A stretch of 44,636 nt of DNA from Halobacterium sp. CBA1126 (GTDB lineage: Archaea > Halobacteriota > Halobacteria > Halobacteriales > Halobacteriaceae). The DNA is taken from the NCBI RefSeq assembly GCF_009741975.1, contig NZ_WPCF01000008.1, positions 1 through 44,636 on the forward strand, given 5' to 3'. The notes under the pieces were generated by a model. It was not told the DNA's origin. It ran no database searches and saw only the letters and a program-made list of their open reading frames with translations. The position numbers were made by a program, and so were the translations under genes. Below, one piece after another: positions 17,349-28,882 of this stretch (its first letter is position 1; every line of letters begins with the position of its first letter).

Positions 17349-17381
17349 GTTAGCCTTGATGGTTTGGTGACATCCAACTGG
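17349..17381 (+). other. 5' strand of the 16S precursor BHB processing stem
   Basis: GTTAGCCTTGATGGTTT (17 bp outer helix), GGTG (4-bp central helix), ACA (3-base bulge), TCCAACTGG (9-bp inner helix). It pairs perfectly with 18998-19030, where the opposite bulge is TAC. This is a canonical bulge-helix-bulge, the EndA cleavage motif. Between it and 16S lie four small hairpins (about 17380-17470), such as GGAACAC/GTGTTCC. Confidence 0.9.
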
Positions 17382-17473
17382 CCACGGCGCTTTGTCGTGG
17401 CTATGAGGAACACTTTGTGTTCCCGCCAAACCAGGACTTTTAGTTCTGGTCGCTGGGGCTTGACCCCAGCAAA

Positions 17474-18946
<1,473 letters not shown>

Positions 18947-18997
18947 AACGATCGGGACCGGGGCGTAGCCCCGGCCCACCTTTCGACGACGCCGTGA

Positions 18998-19030
18998 CCA
19001 GTTGGACACCTACAAACCATCAAGGCTAAC
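18998..19030 (+). other. 3' strand of the 16S precursor BHB processing stem
   Basis: CCAGTTGGA, CACC, bulge TAC, AAACCATCAAGGCTAAC: the exact complement of 17349-17381 with the two 3-base bulges on opposite strands around a 4-bp helix. A small hairpin CCGGGGC-GTA-GCCCCGG lies between 16S and this strand. Confidence 0.9.
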
Positions 19031-19055
19031 GCAACCTCCTCCCGATTCGGGAGGT

Positions 19056-19127
19056 GGGCCCATAGCTCAGTGGTAGAGTGCCTCCTTTGCAAGGAGGATG
19101 CCCTGGGTTCGAATCCCAGTGGGTCCA
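19056..19127 (+). tRNA. tRNA-Ala (anticodon TGC)
   Basis: 72 bases in the 16S-23S spacer, the usual haloarchaeal position. Acceptor GGGCCCA pairs with TGGGTCC (one G-U). Anticodon stem CCTCC/GGAGG encloses CTTTGCAAG, giving anticodon TGC. The T arm is CTGGG-TTCGAAT-CCCAG. Discriminator A; no encoded CCA. Confidence 0.96.
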
Positions 19128-19134
19128 TCCCGTC

Positions 19135-19191
19135 CGGGATTCACCGCGAACCGTGTCCCTTAAGTGGGACACGGCGCAACGATGAATCCCG
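19135..19191 (+). promoter_or_regulatory. Internal spacer promoter embedded in a two-tier hairpin
   Basis: CCGTGTCCC-TTAAGT-GGGACACGG (19151-19174) is a perfect 9-bp inverted repeat whose loop is the same TTAAGT TATA element used by modules B-D. An outer 9-bp pair CGGGATTCA/TGAATCCCG (19135-19143 and 19183-19191) encloses it. Downstream ACTGATGCA recalls the sequence after the module hairpins. Spacer promoters are known in haloarchaeal rRNA operons. Confidence 0.6.
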
Positions 19192-19279
19192 ACGAAGACT
19201 GATGCACCACCCCGCGAAAGTGCGGGTGGGAAGGGTCTATGTACGCTCCTCGTTCACCACGAGGACGTACGATGACGAC

Positions 19280-19320
19280 CGTGTGTAAGTGCAATCCAGG
19301 CGCTCACTGGACTCGACCAC
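19280..19320 (+). other. 5' strand of the 23S precursor BHB processing stem
   Basis: A 20-base outer helix (19280-19299), GCGC (central helix, one G-U), bulge TCA, and CTGGACTCGACCAC (14-bp inner helix). It pairs with 22433-22473, where the opposite bulge is TAA. This is a canonical BHB geometry. Confidence 0.88.
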
Positions 19321-19495
19321 CGTGGTCGAGTACCGACTGTTGGTCACATCCGTGACTCAACAGCGCTCACCCACAGTGGTGAGCATCGTCGACTGTTCTA
19401 CAGTCGACATTCATCGTCGTTGGCTTCACCGCCAACAACCCTCGACCACTTCGTGTGGTTGAGTACCATCGTCAGCTGCTCTGCAGCTGACATCC
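19311..19495 (+). repeat. String of seven local hairpins in the 23S leader
   Basis: Successive stems: ACTCGACC/GGTCGAGT, CTGTTG-GTCAC/GTGAC-t-CAACAG, GCTCACC/GGTGAGC, GTCGACTGT/ACAGTCGAC, GTTGGC/GCCAAC, CTCGACCAC/GTGGTTGAG and GTCAGCTGC/GCAGCTGAC, mostly 6-11 bp with short loops. No gene lies here. The first hairpin uses the same bases as the BHB inner helix. Confidence 0.65.
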
Positions 19496-19498
19496 AAC

Positions 19499-22415
<2,917 letters not shown>

Positions 22416-22432
22416 TGCACTTAACCACATAC

Positions 22433-22473
22433 GTGGTCGAGTCCAGGCGTTAACTGGATTGCACTTACACACG
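22433..22473 (+). other. 3' strand of the 23S precursor BHB processing stem
   Basis: GTGGTCGAGTCCAG, GCGT, bulge TAA, then a 20-base outer helix complementary to 19280-19299. Together with 19280-19320 it forms the 23S BHB. Confidence 0.88.
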
Positions 22474-22480
22474 GACGTTC

Positions 22481-22540
22481 GCCGATACTGGCGTCCCGGA
22501 CTTCCGTCCGGGGACAACGGTTCGATTCCGTTGGTCGGTA
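22481..22540 (+). ncRNA. tRNA-like t-element directly before 5S rRNA
   Basis: A T-arm AACGG-TTCGATT-CCGTT (22516-22532) is followed by an acceptor-like 3' strand GGTCGGT, which pairs with GCCGAT at 22481-22486 (with G-U ends). Between them is one perfect hairpin CCCGGAC-TTCC-GTCCGGG in place of the D and anticodon arms. 5S begins on the next base. In Haloferax volcanii a tRNA-like t-element in this position directs tRNase Z to make the 5S 5' end; the same role is inferred here. Confidence 0.8.
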
Positions 22541-22662
22541 TTAAGGCGGCCATAGCGGCGGGGCAACTCCCGTACCCATCCCGAACACGGAAGATAAGCC
22601 CGCCTGCGTTCCGGTCAGTACTGGAGTGCGCGAGCCTCTGGGAAATCCGGTTCGCCGCCTGC
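22541..22662 (+). rRNA. rrf: 5S ribosomal RNA
   Basis: About 122 bases, TTAAGGCGGCCATAGCGGCG to TTCGCCGCCTGCC. GGCGGC pairs with GCCGCC as the terminal helix. The conserved CCCGTACCCATCCCGAACAC and GGAAGATAAGCCCGCC segments match haloarchaeal 5S. Confidence 0.97.
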
Positions 22663-22680
22663 CAATCATACTTCATTCAG

Positions 22681-22714
22681 CCTCGAACAGCAGCTGTGCT
22701 GTTCGGGGCTTTTC
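22681..22714 (+). terminator. Terminator hairpin after 5S rRNA
   Basis: CCTCGAACAGCA and TGCTGTTCGGGG form a 12-bp stem (one G-U) with loop GCTG, followed by CTTTTC. It ends the main rRNA transcript before the separately promoted tRNA-Cys. Confidence 0.65.
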
Positions 22715-22751
22715 GCATTTGTAGCGCGGAGTGGCGACGCTCCGGACCGCT

Positions 22752-22763
22752 ACGTTTAAGCGA
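22752..22763 (+). promoter_or_regulatory. TATA box of tRNA-Cys
   Basis: ACGTTTAAGCGA is centred about 30 bases upstream of the tRNA 5' end, so tRNA-Cys has its own promoter. Confidence 0.55.
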
Positions 22764-22787
22764 GCGAGCGCAGTACCACCAGACGGT

Positions 22788-22863
22788 GCCAAGGTGGCAG
22801 AGTTCGGCCTAACGCGGCGGCCTGCAGAGCCGCTCATCGCCGGTTCAAATCCGGCCCTTGGCT
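22788..22863 (+). tRNA. tRNA-Cys (anticodon GCA)
   Basis: 76 bases. Acceptor GCCAAGG/CCTTGGC; anticodon stem GCGGC/GCCGC around CTGCAGA (anticodon GCA); T arm GCCGG-TTCAAAT-CCGGC; discriminator T (U). It lies distal to 5S, a common haloarchaeal arrangement, and ends directly in a T6 run. Confidence 0.95.
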
Positions 22864-22868
22864 TTTTT
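22863..22868 (+). terminator. T6 terminator of tRNA-Cys
   Basis: Six T's begin at the discriminator position, typical of an archaeal tRNA transcript end. Confidence 0.6.
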
Positions 22869-22964
22869 GCGCGCGCTGCGGCCCGCTAATCCGCAGCCTC
22901 GTCGCCGCCTGCGACACGCGACGGGAAAGTAACGATTATACGACGCCCTCCCCACGCTTCGAGT

Positions 22965-23765
22965 ATGCAACGACGTGCTGCGGCGGTGTCTGTCGTGGTC
23001 TTCCTTCTGCTGGCGGCCGGCGCGTACACGTTCATCGGCGCCGCCCAGCAGCCCGACGTGACACTCGAGGACCCTGATCACACGCTCTCCGCGAGCGAGA
23101 CGCTGACGGTGGCGGGGACGTCGTACAGCTTCACGGAGGTCTCGGACGGCTCGGCGACCGCGGAGTGGACCAACGAGTCCGCGCGGTACACGGAGACGTG
23201 GGAGGCCGACGACACCGTGGTCTACGAGGGCGACAACTACTCGGTCGCGATCCCGAACCAGACGGACCCGAGTGAGTTCGAGCTCCGCGAGGTCCAGACG
23301 GTCGAATGGCCGACCGTCGAGCAGAACGGCACCACGTACGTCATCGTCGAGGAGGACGGCGAGCGCCGCCTCGTCGAGCGCGACGAGTACCTCCCCGAGC
23401 CCGTGGTCCACGAGTTCTCGGAGGGCGACGCGATCGAGCGCCCGGACAACGACAACGAGACGGTCGTCGCCTCGGTCACCAACACCTCGGTGACTATCGA
23501 GTGGTTCGCGCCGCGGACGAACGAGCTCAGCTTCGCCGAGGGCGAGAACACCACGCTCGGTGACACGGCGTACCTCGCGCACTTCGAACAGCAGGGCGGG
23601 GAGTCGGTCCTCCAGCTGACGACCGACTACCAGGACTACAACTCGGACGTCGCGGCGCAGTCGACGTTCCACGAGCGCATGAACGGCCTCTGGGGCATCG
23701 TCATCCTGAGCTCGCTGGCCGCGGCGCTGCTCGTGATGCTGGCGTTCATGCCGTCGCGGTACTGA
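22965..23765 (+). CDS. Uncharacterised exported membrane-anchored protein
   Basis: 266 residues. An N-terminal hydrophobic segment (VSVVVFLLLAAGAYTFIGAA, about 8-27) and a C-terminal one (WGIVILSSLAAALLVMLAF, about 243-261) bracket a ~210-residue acidic, Thr/Glu-rich domain. That domain has several N-x-S/T sites (NES, NYS, NQT, NGT, NET, NTS), suggesting a surface-exposed, possibly glycosylated part. No family is recognised. A TATA-like ATTATACG lies 28 bases before the ATG, giving a leaderless start. The next gene follows after about 50 bases on the same strand. Confidence 0.75.
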   Translation: MQRRAAAVSVVVFLLLAAGAYTFIGAAQQPDVTLEDPDHTLSASETLTVAGTSYSFTEVSDGSATAEWTNESARYTETWEADDTVVYEGDNYSVAIPNQTDPSEFELREVQTVEWPTVEQNGTTYVIVEEDGERRLVERDEYLPEPVVHEFSEGDAIERPDNDNETVVASVTNTSVTIEWFAPRTNELSFAEGENTTLGDTAYLAHFEQQGGESVLQLTTDYQDYNSDVAAQSTFHERMNGLWGIVILSSLAAALLVMLAFMPSRY

Positions 23766-23818
23766 CGCCACCGGGGCGTTCCGTCACCGTTAACGTGTTC
23801 GGCGGCGAGGCGTCGTGC

Positions 23819-24022
23819 ATGCAACAGCCATTCGCTGACACGCTCGACGTCTACGGCGTCCTCGTCGGCGCGTTCGTCGCGCTCGTCGGTATCGGGACGC
23901 TCGTCGGTATGCCGTGGCAGTACACGAACAGCGGCGTCGTCACCGTCCTGCAGGTCCTCGGCGCGCTCGGCGCCGTCGGCGTCGGGGTCGGGCTCGCCTG
24001 GCTCGCACACACGCAAGCGTAG
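23819..24022 (+). CDS. Small two-helix membrane protein
   Basis: 67 residues, MQQPFADTLDVYGVLVGAF onward. Two hydrophobic helices (VLVGAFVALVGIGTLVGM and VVTVLQVLGALGAVGVGVGLAWLA) are joined by PWQYTNSG. The frame also opens at an upstream GTG at 23795, but ATG is preferred. Function unknown. It is co-directional with and close to the preceding membrane protein. Confidence 0.6.
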   Translation: MQQPFADTLDVYGVLVGAFVALVGIGTLVGMPWQYTNSGVVTVLQVLGALGAVGVGVGLAWLAHTQA

Positions 24023-24084
24023 CACGTTCCTCGTTCTCAACGTCCCCCAGTGGCGACGCCGTACTGACTCGGCCGACGGCAGAA

Positions 24085-24100
24085 TACGGGCCGAGAGGGA
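24085..24100. repeat. Duplicate of the tRNA-Lys 3' end (direct repeat copy 1)
   Basis: TACGGGCCGAGAGGGA occurs here and at 24230-24245, where it is the last part of tRNA-Lys plus two flanking bases. The two copies are exact, in the same orientation and 145 bases apart. This is the pattern left by integration or excision at a tRNA 3' end. Confidence 0.6.
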
Positions 24101-24199
24101 GTGCTGCGGGGGATTTGAACCAGAGGAAGACGTTCCTGCTCACCTCGCTTCGCTCGGCTGCGTGGGCTGCGACTTCCGGGGTTCGAATCCCTCCACCCG
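24101..24199. other. Two opposed tRNA T-arm-like fragments
   Basis: Reading minus, GGTTCAAATCCCCCGCAGCAC (24101-24121) looks like a T loop running into an acceptor strand. Reading plus, GGGGTTCGAATCCCTCCACCCG (24178-24199) does too. Neither has a recognisable D or anticodon arm beside it. Between them is CGCTTCGCTCGG-type repeat sequence. They look like remnants of tRNA 3' ends, not genes. Confidence 0.45.
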
Positions 24200-24203
24200 A
24201 TTC

Positions 24204-24225
24204 GTCGCTCGCGTTCGCTCGCGAC
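24204..24225. repeat. Short hairpin between tRNA remnants and tRNA-Lys
   Basis: GTCGC and GCGAC flank TCGCGTTCGCTC. It belongs to the same general class of TCG-rich haloarchaeal hairpins seen at 4238-4402. Confidence 0.4.
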
Positions 24226-24231
24226 GGAGTA

Positions 24232-24305
<74 letters not shown>

Positions 24306-24386
24306 TCGATTTCACGTCGGGCAGCGCGACGTTAAACGTTTACCATCCAGCGAAACCCTTACGCGGCCGTCGGCGAACCCGTTGGT

Positions 24387-25622
24387 ATGCAGCGCGTACG
24401 CGAGTTCGCGTCCGAACTGGTCGCCTTCGAGTCGACGGACGCGAACGAGGCGCCGGTGGCGGCGTGGTTCTCGGCGAAGCTGGCGGAGTTGGGCTTCGAG
24501 ACGTACGAGTGGGACGTGGACGCGGAGTTGCTCGCGGGCCACCGGTCGTTCCCGGACGACCCGGCGGAGATCCGGGCGGCCGACCGGCGCAGCGTCGGTG
24601 GCGTCCTCGAACTCGGCGACCCGGACGCGGGGCCGACGCTCGTGTTGAACGGCCACCTCGACGTGGTGCCGGCGGACGAGGCGGTGTGGTCGTCGCAGCC
24701 GTTCGAAGCGCGGTGGCGCGGCGACGAACTGACGGCGCGGGGCGCGGCGGACATGAAGGCCGGGCTCGCGGCGTGCGTGTTCGCGGCGCTCGCGCTCGCG
24801 GAGCGTGACGTCGACGGCCGGGTCGTCGTCGAGGGCGTGGTCGGCGAGGAGGCGGGCGGCCTCGGCGCGGCGACCGCGGCGCTGGACAACCCCTACCCGT
24901 TCGAGCGGGACGCCGCGATTATCGCGGAGCCGACCGCACTCACGCCCGTGGTCGCCTCGGAGGGGAGTCTGATGAAGCGCCTGCGGCTGACCGGCCGGTC
25001 GTCGCACGCGGCGACGCCGTGGCGCGGCGAGTCCGTGCTCCCGCACTTCGACCGGGTCCGGGACGCGTTCGCGGAGCTCGCCGCGGAGCGCGAGCGGGCA
25101 GTCACCCACCCGCTGTACGAGGAGTACCCGACGAAGTGGCCCGTGGTCTGCGGGACGGTCGAAGCGGGCGAGTGGGCGTCGACGGTGCCGGCGTCGCTGA
25201 CCACGGAGTGGCGCATCGGCGTCGCGCCCGGGGAGACCGTCGCCGAAGTGGAGGCGGCGTTCGACGAGCGGCTCGCCGAGGTGGTCGCGGACAGCGAGTG
25301 GCTCGCCGACCACCCGCCCGAGTTCGAGCGGTTCTCCGTCCAGTTCGAGGCGTCCGAGATCCCGCCCGACGAGCCGGTCGTGCGAGCCGTCCAGTCGGGG
25401 ATGCGCGCGAACGACCTCGCGGAGACCGAGCCCCGGGGCGTGACCTACGGCGCGGACGCGCGCCACTACGTCGAGGCGGGGATTCCCGCGGTGCTGTTCG
25501 GGCCGGGGAGCATCGAGCAGGCGCACTTCCCGGACGAGACCATCGACTTCCGGGAGGTCGAGACCGCGGTGGACGCGCTCGCGGACGCGGGCGAGGCGTT
25601 CCTCGCCGAGAACTACAGGTAG
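24387..25622 (+). CDS. M20-family metallopeptidase / amidohydrolase (ArgE/DapE type)
   Basis: 411 residues. Zinc-dependent hydrolase of N-acyl amino acids or small peptides; the exact substrate cannot be read from sequence. Metal-site motifs are VLNGHLDVVP (first His-x-Asp), ARGAADMKAGLAA (bridging Asp) and VGEEAGG (catalytic Glu pair). A lid domain follows (about 170-290, GRSSHAATPWRGES), then the late metal His near IEQAHFPDE. An A+T-rich AAACCCTTA lies about 28 bases before the ATG. Its 3' end overlaps by 10 bases the end of the convergent DUF7119-like gene. Confidence 0.88.
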   Translation: MQRVREFASELVAFESTDANEAPVAAWFSAKLAELGFETYEWDVDAELLAGHRSFPDDPAEIRAADRRSVGGVLELGDPDAGPTLVLNGHLDVVPADEAVWSSQPFEARWRGDELTARGAADMKAGLAACVFAALALAERDVDGRVVVEGVVGEEAGGLGAATAALDNPYPFERDAAIIAEPTALTPVVASEGSLMKRLRLTGRSSHAATPWRGESVLPHFDRVRDAFAELAAERERAVTHPLYEEYPTKWPVVCGTVEAGEWASTVPASLTTEWRIGVAPGETVAEVEAAFDERLAEVVADSEWLADHPPEFERFSVQFEASEIPPDEPVVRAVQSGMRANDLAETEPRGVTYGADARHYVEAGIPAVLFGPGSIEQAHFPDETIDFREVETAVDALADAGEAFLAENYR

Positions 25623-26268
25623 TCGCGGAGCGCCTCGGCGACGACGTCGTCGGCGTCGCGGTCGGAGACGGTGGCGTGTCGCCGGAGGTCCCGGTACACC
25701 GGTGACGGGAGCGTGACCGTGAGTTCGCCGGGGGTGACGCCGAGTTCTTCGAGGACGTCGTCGAGCGCGTCGCCCTCGTTGACGGCGCTGGCGGCCTGCC
25801 GGACGTCCCGGACGGTGAGGTCGTTGTCGACGACGGCCCACGCGAGGAGGTAGCGGTCGTCGCCGCCGACGCGCGCGATGTGTTTCGCGGCGGTCGGCGG
25901 GATGTGGCCGGCGGCGACGTGCTCGCGGACGGCCGCGGGAGGTCGTGGACGCGCGCCCACTTCCGGATGAAGGAGACGCCGACGTCGCCGTCCGCGCGCT
26001 CGGCGGCGGCCTTGTAGGAGTTCTCCGCGCGGACGAGCGCGGCGCAGGCGGCGGCGCCGCGGAGCATGTAGAGGTGGCTGTCGCCGAGCTCGTTGCGCGC
26101 GAACGCGCCGACGGTGTCGGCGGCTTCCGCGACGCTGTCGGGGTCGTCGGGGTCGAACGAGACGGCTTCGCGGGCGTGCTCGCCGGTGACGCGTTCGTCG
26201 CCGCGGACGACCGGCTCGCCGACGGGCGACTCGCGGTCCGTCGGCGGGAGCCGCTCCTCGTCAGTCAT
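25613..26268 (-). pseudogene. DUF7119-like haloarchaeal protein, interrupted by a one-base deletion near 25938
   Basis: One conserved haloarchaeal protein read in two frames. The N-terminal part is MTDEERLPPTDRESPVGEP ... NELGDSHLYMLRGAAACAALVR ... VSFIRKWARVHDLPR. After a missing G in CTCCCGCGGCCG it continues AVREHVAAGHIPPTAAKHIARVGGDDRYLLAWAVVDNDLTV ... TLPSPVYRDLRRHATVSDRDADDVVAEALRDYL. The joined product is about 218 residues. KWARVHDLP...HIPPTAAKHIAR suggests a helix-turn-helix, ParB-like core and the tail a ribbon-helix-helix-like segment, so nucleic-acid binding is possible. The DUF assignment is from memory and not certain. Confidence 0.7.
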
Positions 26269-26300
26269 GCCATCGAGTAACGGGGTCGCGCGTAAAACAC

Positions 26301-26527
26301 CTACTCCTCGTCGTCGTGGTTCTCCCGGCGCTCCGAGAGGTGCTCCCAGATCTCCGTGCAGCCGGCGCCGGGTTCGACGTCGGCGAGGTGGTCGTCGTCG
26401 CGCTGCTCGTCGCGGTCGGCGTCGCGTTCGGCGTGTTGGTTCACTCGCCGTCCACCTCCGCTGCGAACAGCTCGGGTGCGGCGTCGGCGGACGCGTGTTG
26501 GCGGTTGCCGCGCGTACGGGTGTGCAT
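26301..26527 (-). CDS. Small acidic protein, one gene with a missing base or two overlapping mini-genes
   Basis: From ATG 26527 a 28-residue frame (MHTRTRGNRQHASADAAPELF...) ends at TGA 26441. From GTG 26444 a 47-residue frame runs to 26301 and ends VEPGAGCTEIWEHLSERREN. The stop and start share four bases (GTGA). Either the two are coupled, or one base is missing and they form one protein of about 75 residues. The GAGCTEIWEHLSE segment looks conserved and structured. A TATA-like AGTTATCC about 25 bases upstream of 26527 supports expression from the first ATG. Function unknown. Confidence 0.45.
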
Positions 26528-26681
26528 ACGCCACGGTAGGGAGCGCACACGGATAACTGTCGCTTCGCGCGCAACGCCCGCCAGCGCTGACCGGTACCAG
26601 AGAGTCTTGACGGTAGTGGTGACGACAGGCAGGCGTTACCAGCGCCGACGGGAGTACACGGCTGGCCGACCGAGGGGGAGT

Positions 26682-26969
26682 ATGGCGACGCGACTCCGGC
26701 TGCTCGACGACGCCGCGTGGGTGAGCGTGAACGACGAGCGCGCGGTGGGGACCAGCGAGGTGTGGCCGGTCGCGGAGACGTTCTGTTCGTGCGAGCTCGC
26801 GTGGCTCGTCGTGGAAGCGTTCGTCGACGTGGGCGTGAACGGCCGGCGGGTGGAGGCGCGGCCGCACGGCCACTGCCTGAACTGCGGGGAGTCCGGCACG
26901 GCGCCGTGGCTCCCGGTGGGGAAGGTGACCGACGACGGCTTCCGGCTGGTCGAAGGTGTTCGGCGATAG
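26682..26969 (+). CDS. Small conserved-looking protein with cysteine pairs
   Basis: 95 residues starting MATRLRLLDDAAWVSVNDE. It contains FCSCELAW (C-x-C) and HGHCLNCGES (H-x-C-x2-C), which together could bind zinc. The N-terminal half could form a small beta fold. The frame stays open far upstream but without protein-like character; ATG 26682 is the sensible start. No family assigned. Next on this strand is the siroheme reductase, about 90 bases downstream. Confidence 0.6.
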   Translation: MATRLRLLDDAAWVSVNDERAVGTSEVWPVAETFCSCELAWLVVEAFVDVGVNGRRVEARPHGHCLNCGESGTAPWLPVGKVTDDGFRLVEGVRR

Positions 26970-27056
26970 CGGTAAGAGTCTCCGCTACCGGACGGCCGCG
27001 GGGAACCTTGACGGCAAGCACGCTTTGGTAAGGGAGGGAGCCGAGTATGTGTCTAC

Positions 27057-28817
27057 ATGCCCACGGACGTCGAGCAGTGGAAGGACGAGGTCTACGGTAA
27101 CGAGATCCGGGAGCATCTCTTCCGGTTCGCCGAGGAGGGCTGGGACGCCATCCCCGAGGAGGAAGAGGACGCGTGGTTCGAGCGCTTCAAGTGGTGGGGG
27201 CTGTACCACCAGCGGAAGGGCCAGGAGAGCTACTTCATGATGCGCATCGGGACGCCGAACGGCGTCCTCGAGCCCGGCCAGCTCCGCACGGTCGCGGAGG
27301 TCGCCGACGAGTACGCCCGCGGCCCGGTCGACAACCCCGAGTTCGGCGCGGCGTACTGCGACTGGACGACCCGCCAGTCCATCCAGCTCCACTGGATCAA
27401 ACTGGAGGACGTCCCGGACATCTTCGAGAAGCTCGAATCGAACGGCCTCACGACCCAGCAGGCCTGCGGTGACTCGTGGCGGAACATCGTCGGCTGTCCG
27501 GTCGCCGGCAAGGACACCCACGAGCACGTCGACGCGTGGCCGGTCGCCGAGGAGCTCCACGAGACGTTCAAGGGCAACGACGACTACTCGAACCTCCCGC
27601 GGAAGTGGAAGGTCTCGGTGACGGGCTGCGACCAGGGCTGCGGGCAGGGCGACATCAACGACCTCGCGTTCGAGCCCGCGGAGAAGGACGGCGAACTCGG
27701 CTTCAACGTCCGCATCGGCGGCGGCCTCGCGCGCAAGGAGCCGCGGTTCGCTCGCGACGTCGACATCTGGGTGCCCGAGGAGAAGGTCACCGACATCGCG
27801 GGCGCCGCGACCGAGCTGTTCCACGACCACGGCGATCGCGAGGACCGCTACAACGCCCGCATCAAGTTCCTCGTCGACGAGTGGGGCGCCGACAAGGTCC
27901 GTCGCGTCCTCCAGGAGGACTACGTCGACTGGGAGCTGGAGAGCGCGGGCGACGACCTCCGCGACCAGTACACGTACAACGCCGGCGGCCACGAGCACGG
28001 CGACCACGTCGGCGTGCACGAGCAGCCCGACGGCAACTACTACGTCGGCCTGAACGTCCTCGTCGGCCGGCAGGGCGTCGACGACGTCTACGAGCTCGCC
28101 GACCTCGCCGACGAGTACGGCAGCGGCGAGGTCCGGCTCACGCAGCGCCAGAACGTCATCGTGACGGACATCCCCGAGGAGGACCTCGACGACTTCCTCG
28201 CGGCGGACCTCCTCGATGACTACTCGCCGGACCCCCACCCGTTCATGCGGGGCTCCATCGCGTGCACCGGCACCGAGTACTGCTCGCTGTCCATCGTGGA
28301 GACGAAGAACCGCCAGGTGCGGTACGCGCGCTGGCTGAAGGAGAACGTCGACGTCCCGGACGGCGTCACCGACTTCCACATCCACCTCTCGGGCTGCACC
28401 GCCTCCTGCGCGCAGCCCCAGATTGCGGACGTCAGCCTCCGCGGGATGAAGACCCGCAAGGACGGCGAGCCCGTGGAAGCGCTCGACGTCGGCCTCGGCG
28501 GCGGCCTCGGCGAGAACCCCCAGTTCGCGGAGTGGGTGGAGATGCGCGTGCCCGCCGACGAGGTGCCGGGGTACATCCAGAACTTACTCGCGACCTACGA
28601 GGACGAGCGCGAGGGCGAGGAGACGTTCCGCGAGTTCATCCAGCGGCAGGACGAGGACGCCCTGCAGGCGCTCGCTGACCCCGAGGAGACCGACTACGAG
28701 GACCCGTACATGCACAACACGAAGATGACGTGGTACCCGTACGCCGACGAGGACGACATGGGCTCCAGCCCGGCGCCGACGAACGGCGACGGCGAACCCA
28801 TCTCCGCGGACGACTAA
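27057..28817 (+). CDS. Ferredoxin-dependent nitrite/sulfite reductase (siroheme, 4Fe-4S)
   Basis: 586 residues. Six-electron reduction of nitrite to ammonia or sulfite to sulfide. It has the two-fold repeat of the family: half 1 has DSWRNIVGCPVAGKD and LPRKWKVSVTGCDQGCGQGD; half 2 has the siroheme/4Fe-4S cysteines in CTGTEYCSLS (C-x5-C) and GCTASCAQPQIADVSLRG (C-x3-C). Length is typical of assimilatory NirA/Sir. Which substrate is used cannot be told from motifs; no nitrate-reductase gene is visible nearby, whereas a cysteine-synthase-like gene lies 6 kb away. A TATA-like TTTGGTAA near 27023 would give a near-leaderless start. Confidence 0.9.
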   Translation: MPTDVEQWKDEVYGNEIREHLFRFAEEGWDAIPEEEEDAWFERFKWWGLYHQRKGQESYFMMRIGTPNGVLEPGQLRTVAEVADEYARGPVDNPEFGAAYCDWTTRQSIQLHWIKLEDVPDIFEKLESNGLTTQQACGDSWRNIVGCPVAGKDTHEHVDAWPVAEELHETFKGNDDYSNLPRKWKVSVTGCDQGCGQGDINDLAFEPAEKDGELGFNVRIGGGLARKEPRFARDVDIWVPEEKVTDIAGAATELFHDHGDREDRYNARIKFLVDEWGADKVRRVLQEDYVDWELESAGDDLRDQYTYNAGGHEHGDHVGVHEQPDGNYYVGLNVLVGRQGVDDVYELADLADEYGSGEVRLTQRQNVIVTDIPEEDLDDFLAADLLDDYSPDPHPFMRGSIACTGTEYCSLSIVETKNRQVRYARWLKENVDVPDGVTDFHIHLSGCTASCAQPQIADVSLRGMKTRKDGEPVEALDVGLGGGLGENPQFAEWVEMRVPADEVPGYIQNLLATYEDEREGEETFREFIQRQDEDALQALADPEETDYEDPYMHNTKMTWYPYADEDDMGSSPAPTNGDGEPISADD

Positions 28818-28882
28818 CTCTCCTCTCTTCTCTCTGCTGCCGCTGTCGAAACACCCACGGGGCTGTCCCGCGTTCGCCCCTC

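Noticed and set aside
24101-24199. A second complete tRNA gene next to tRNA-Lys
   Set aside because: Only T-arm/acceptor-like pieces are present, in opposite orientation, with no anticodon arm.
27047-27100. Short frame MCLHAHGRR... overlapping the siroheme reductase start, considered as a cysteine leader
   Set aside because: Only one Cys, overlaps the gene start out of frame and has no hairpins; not comparable with the Phe leader.
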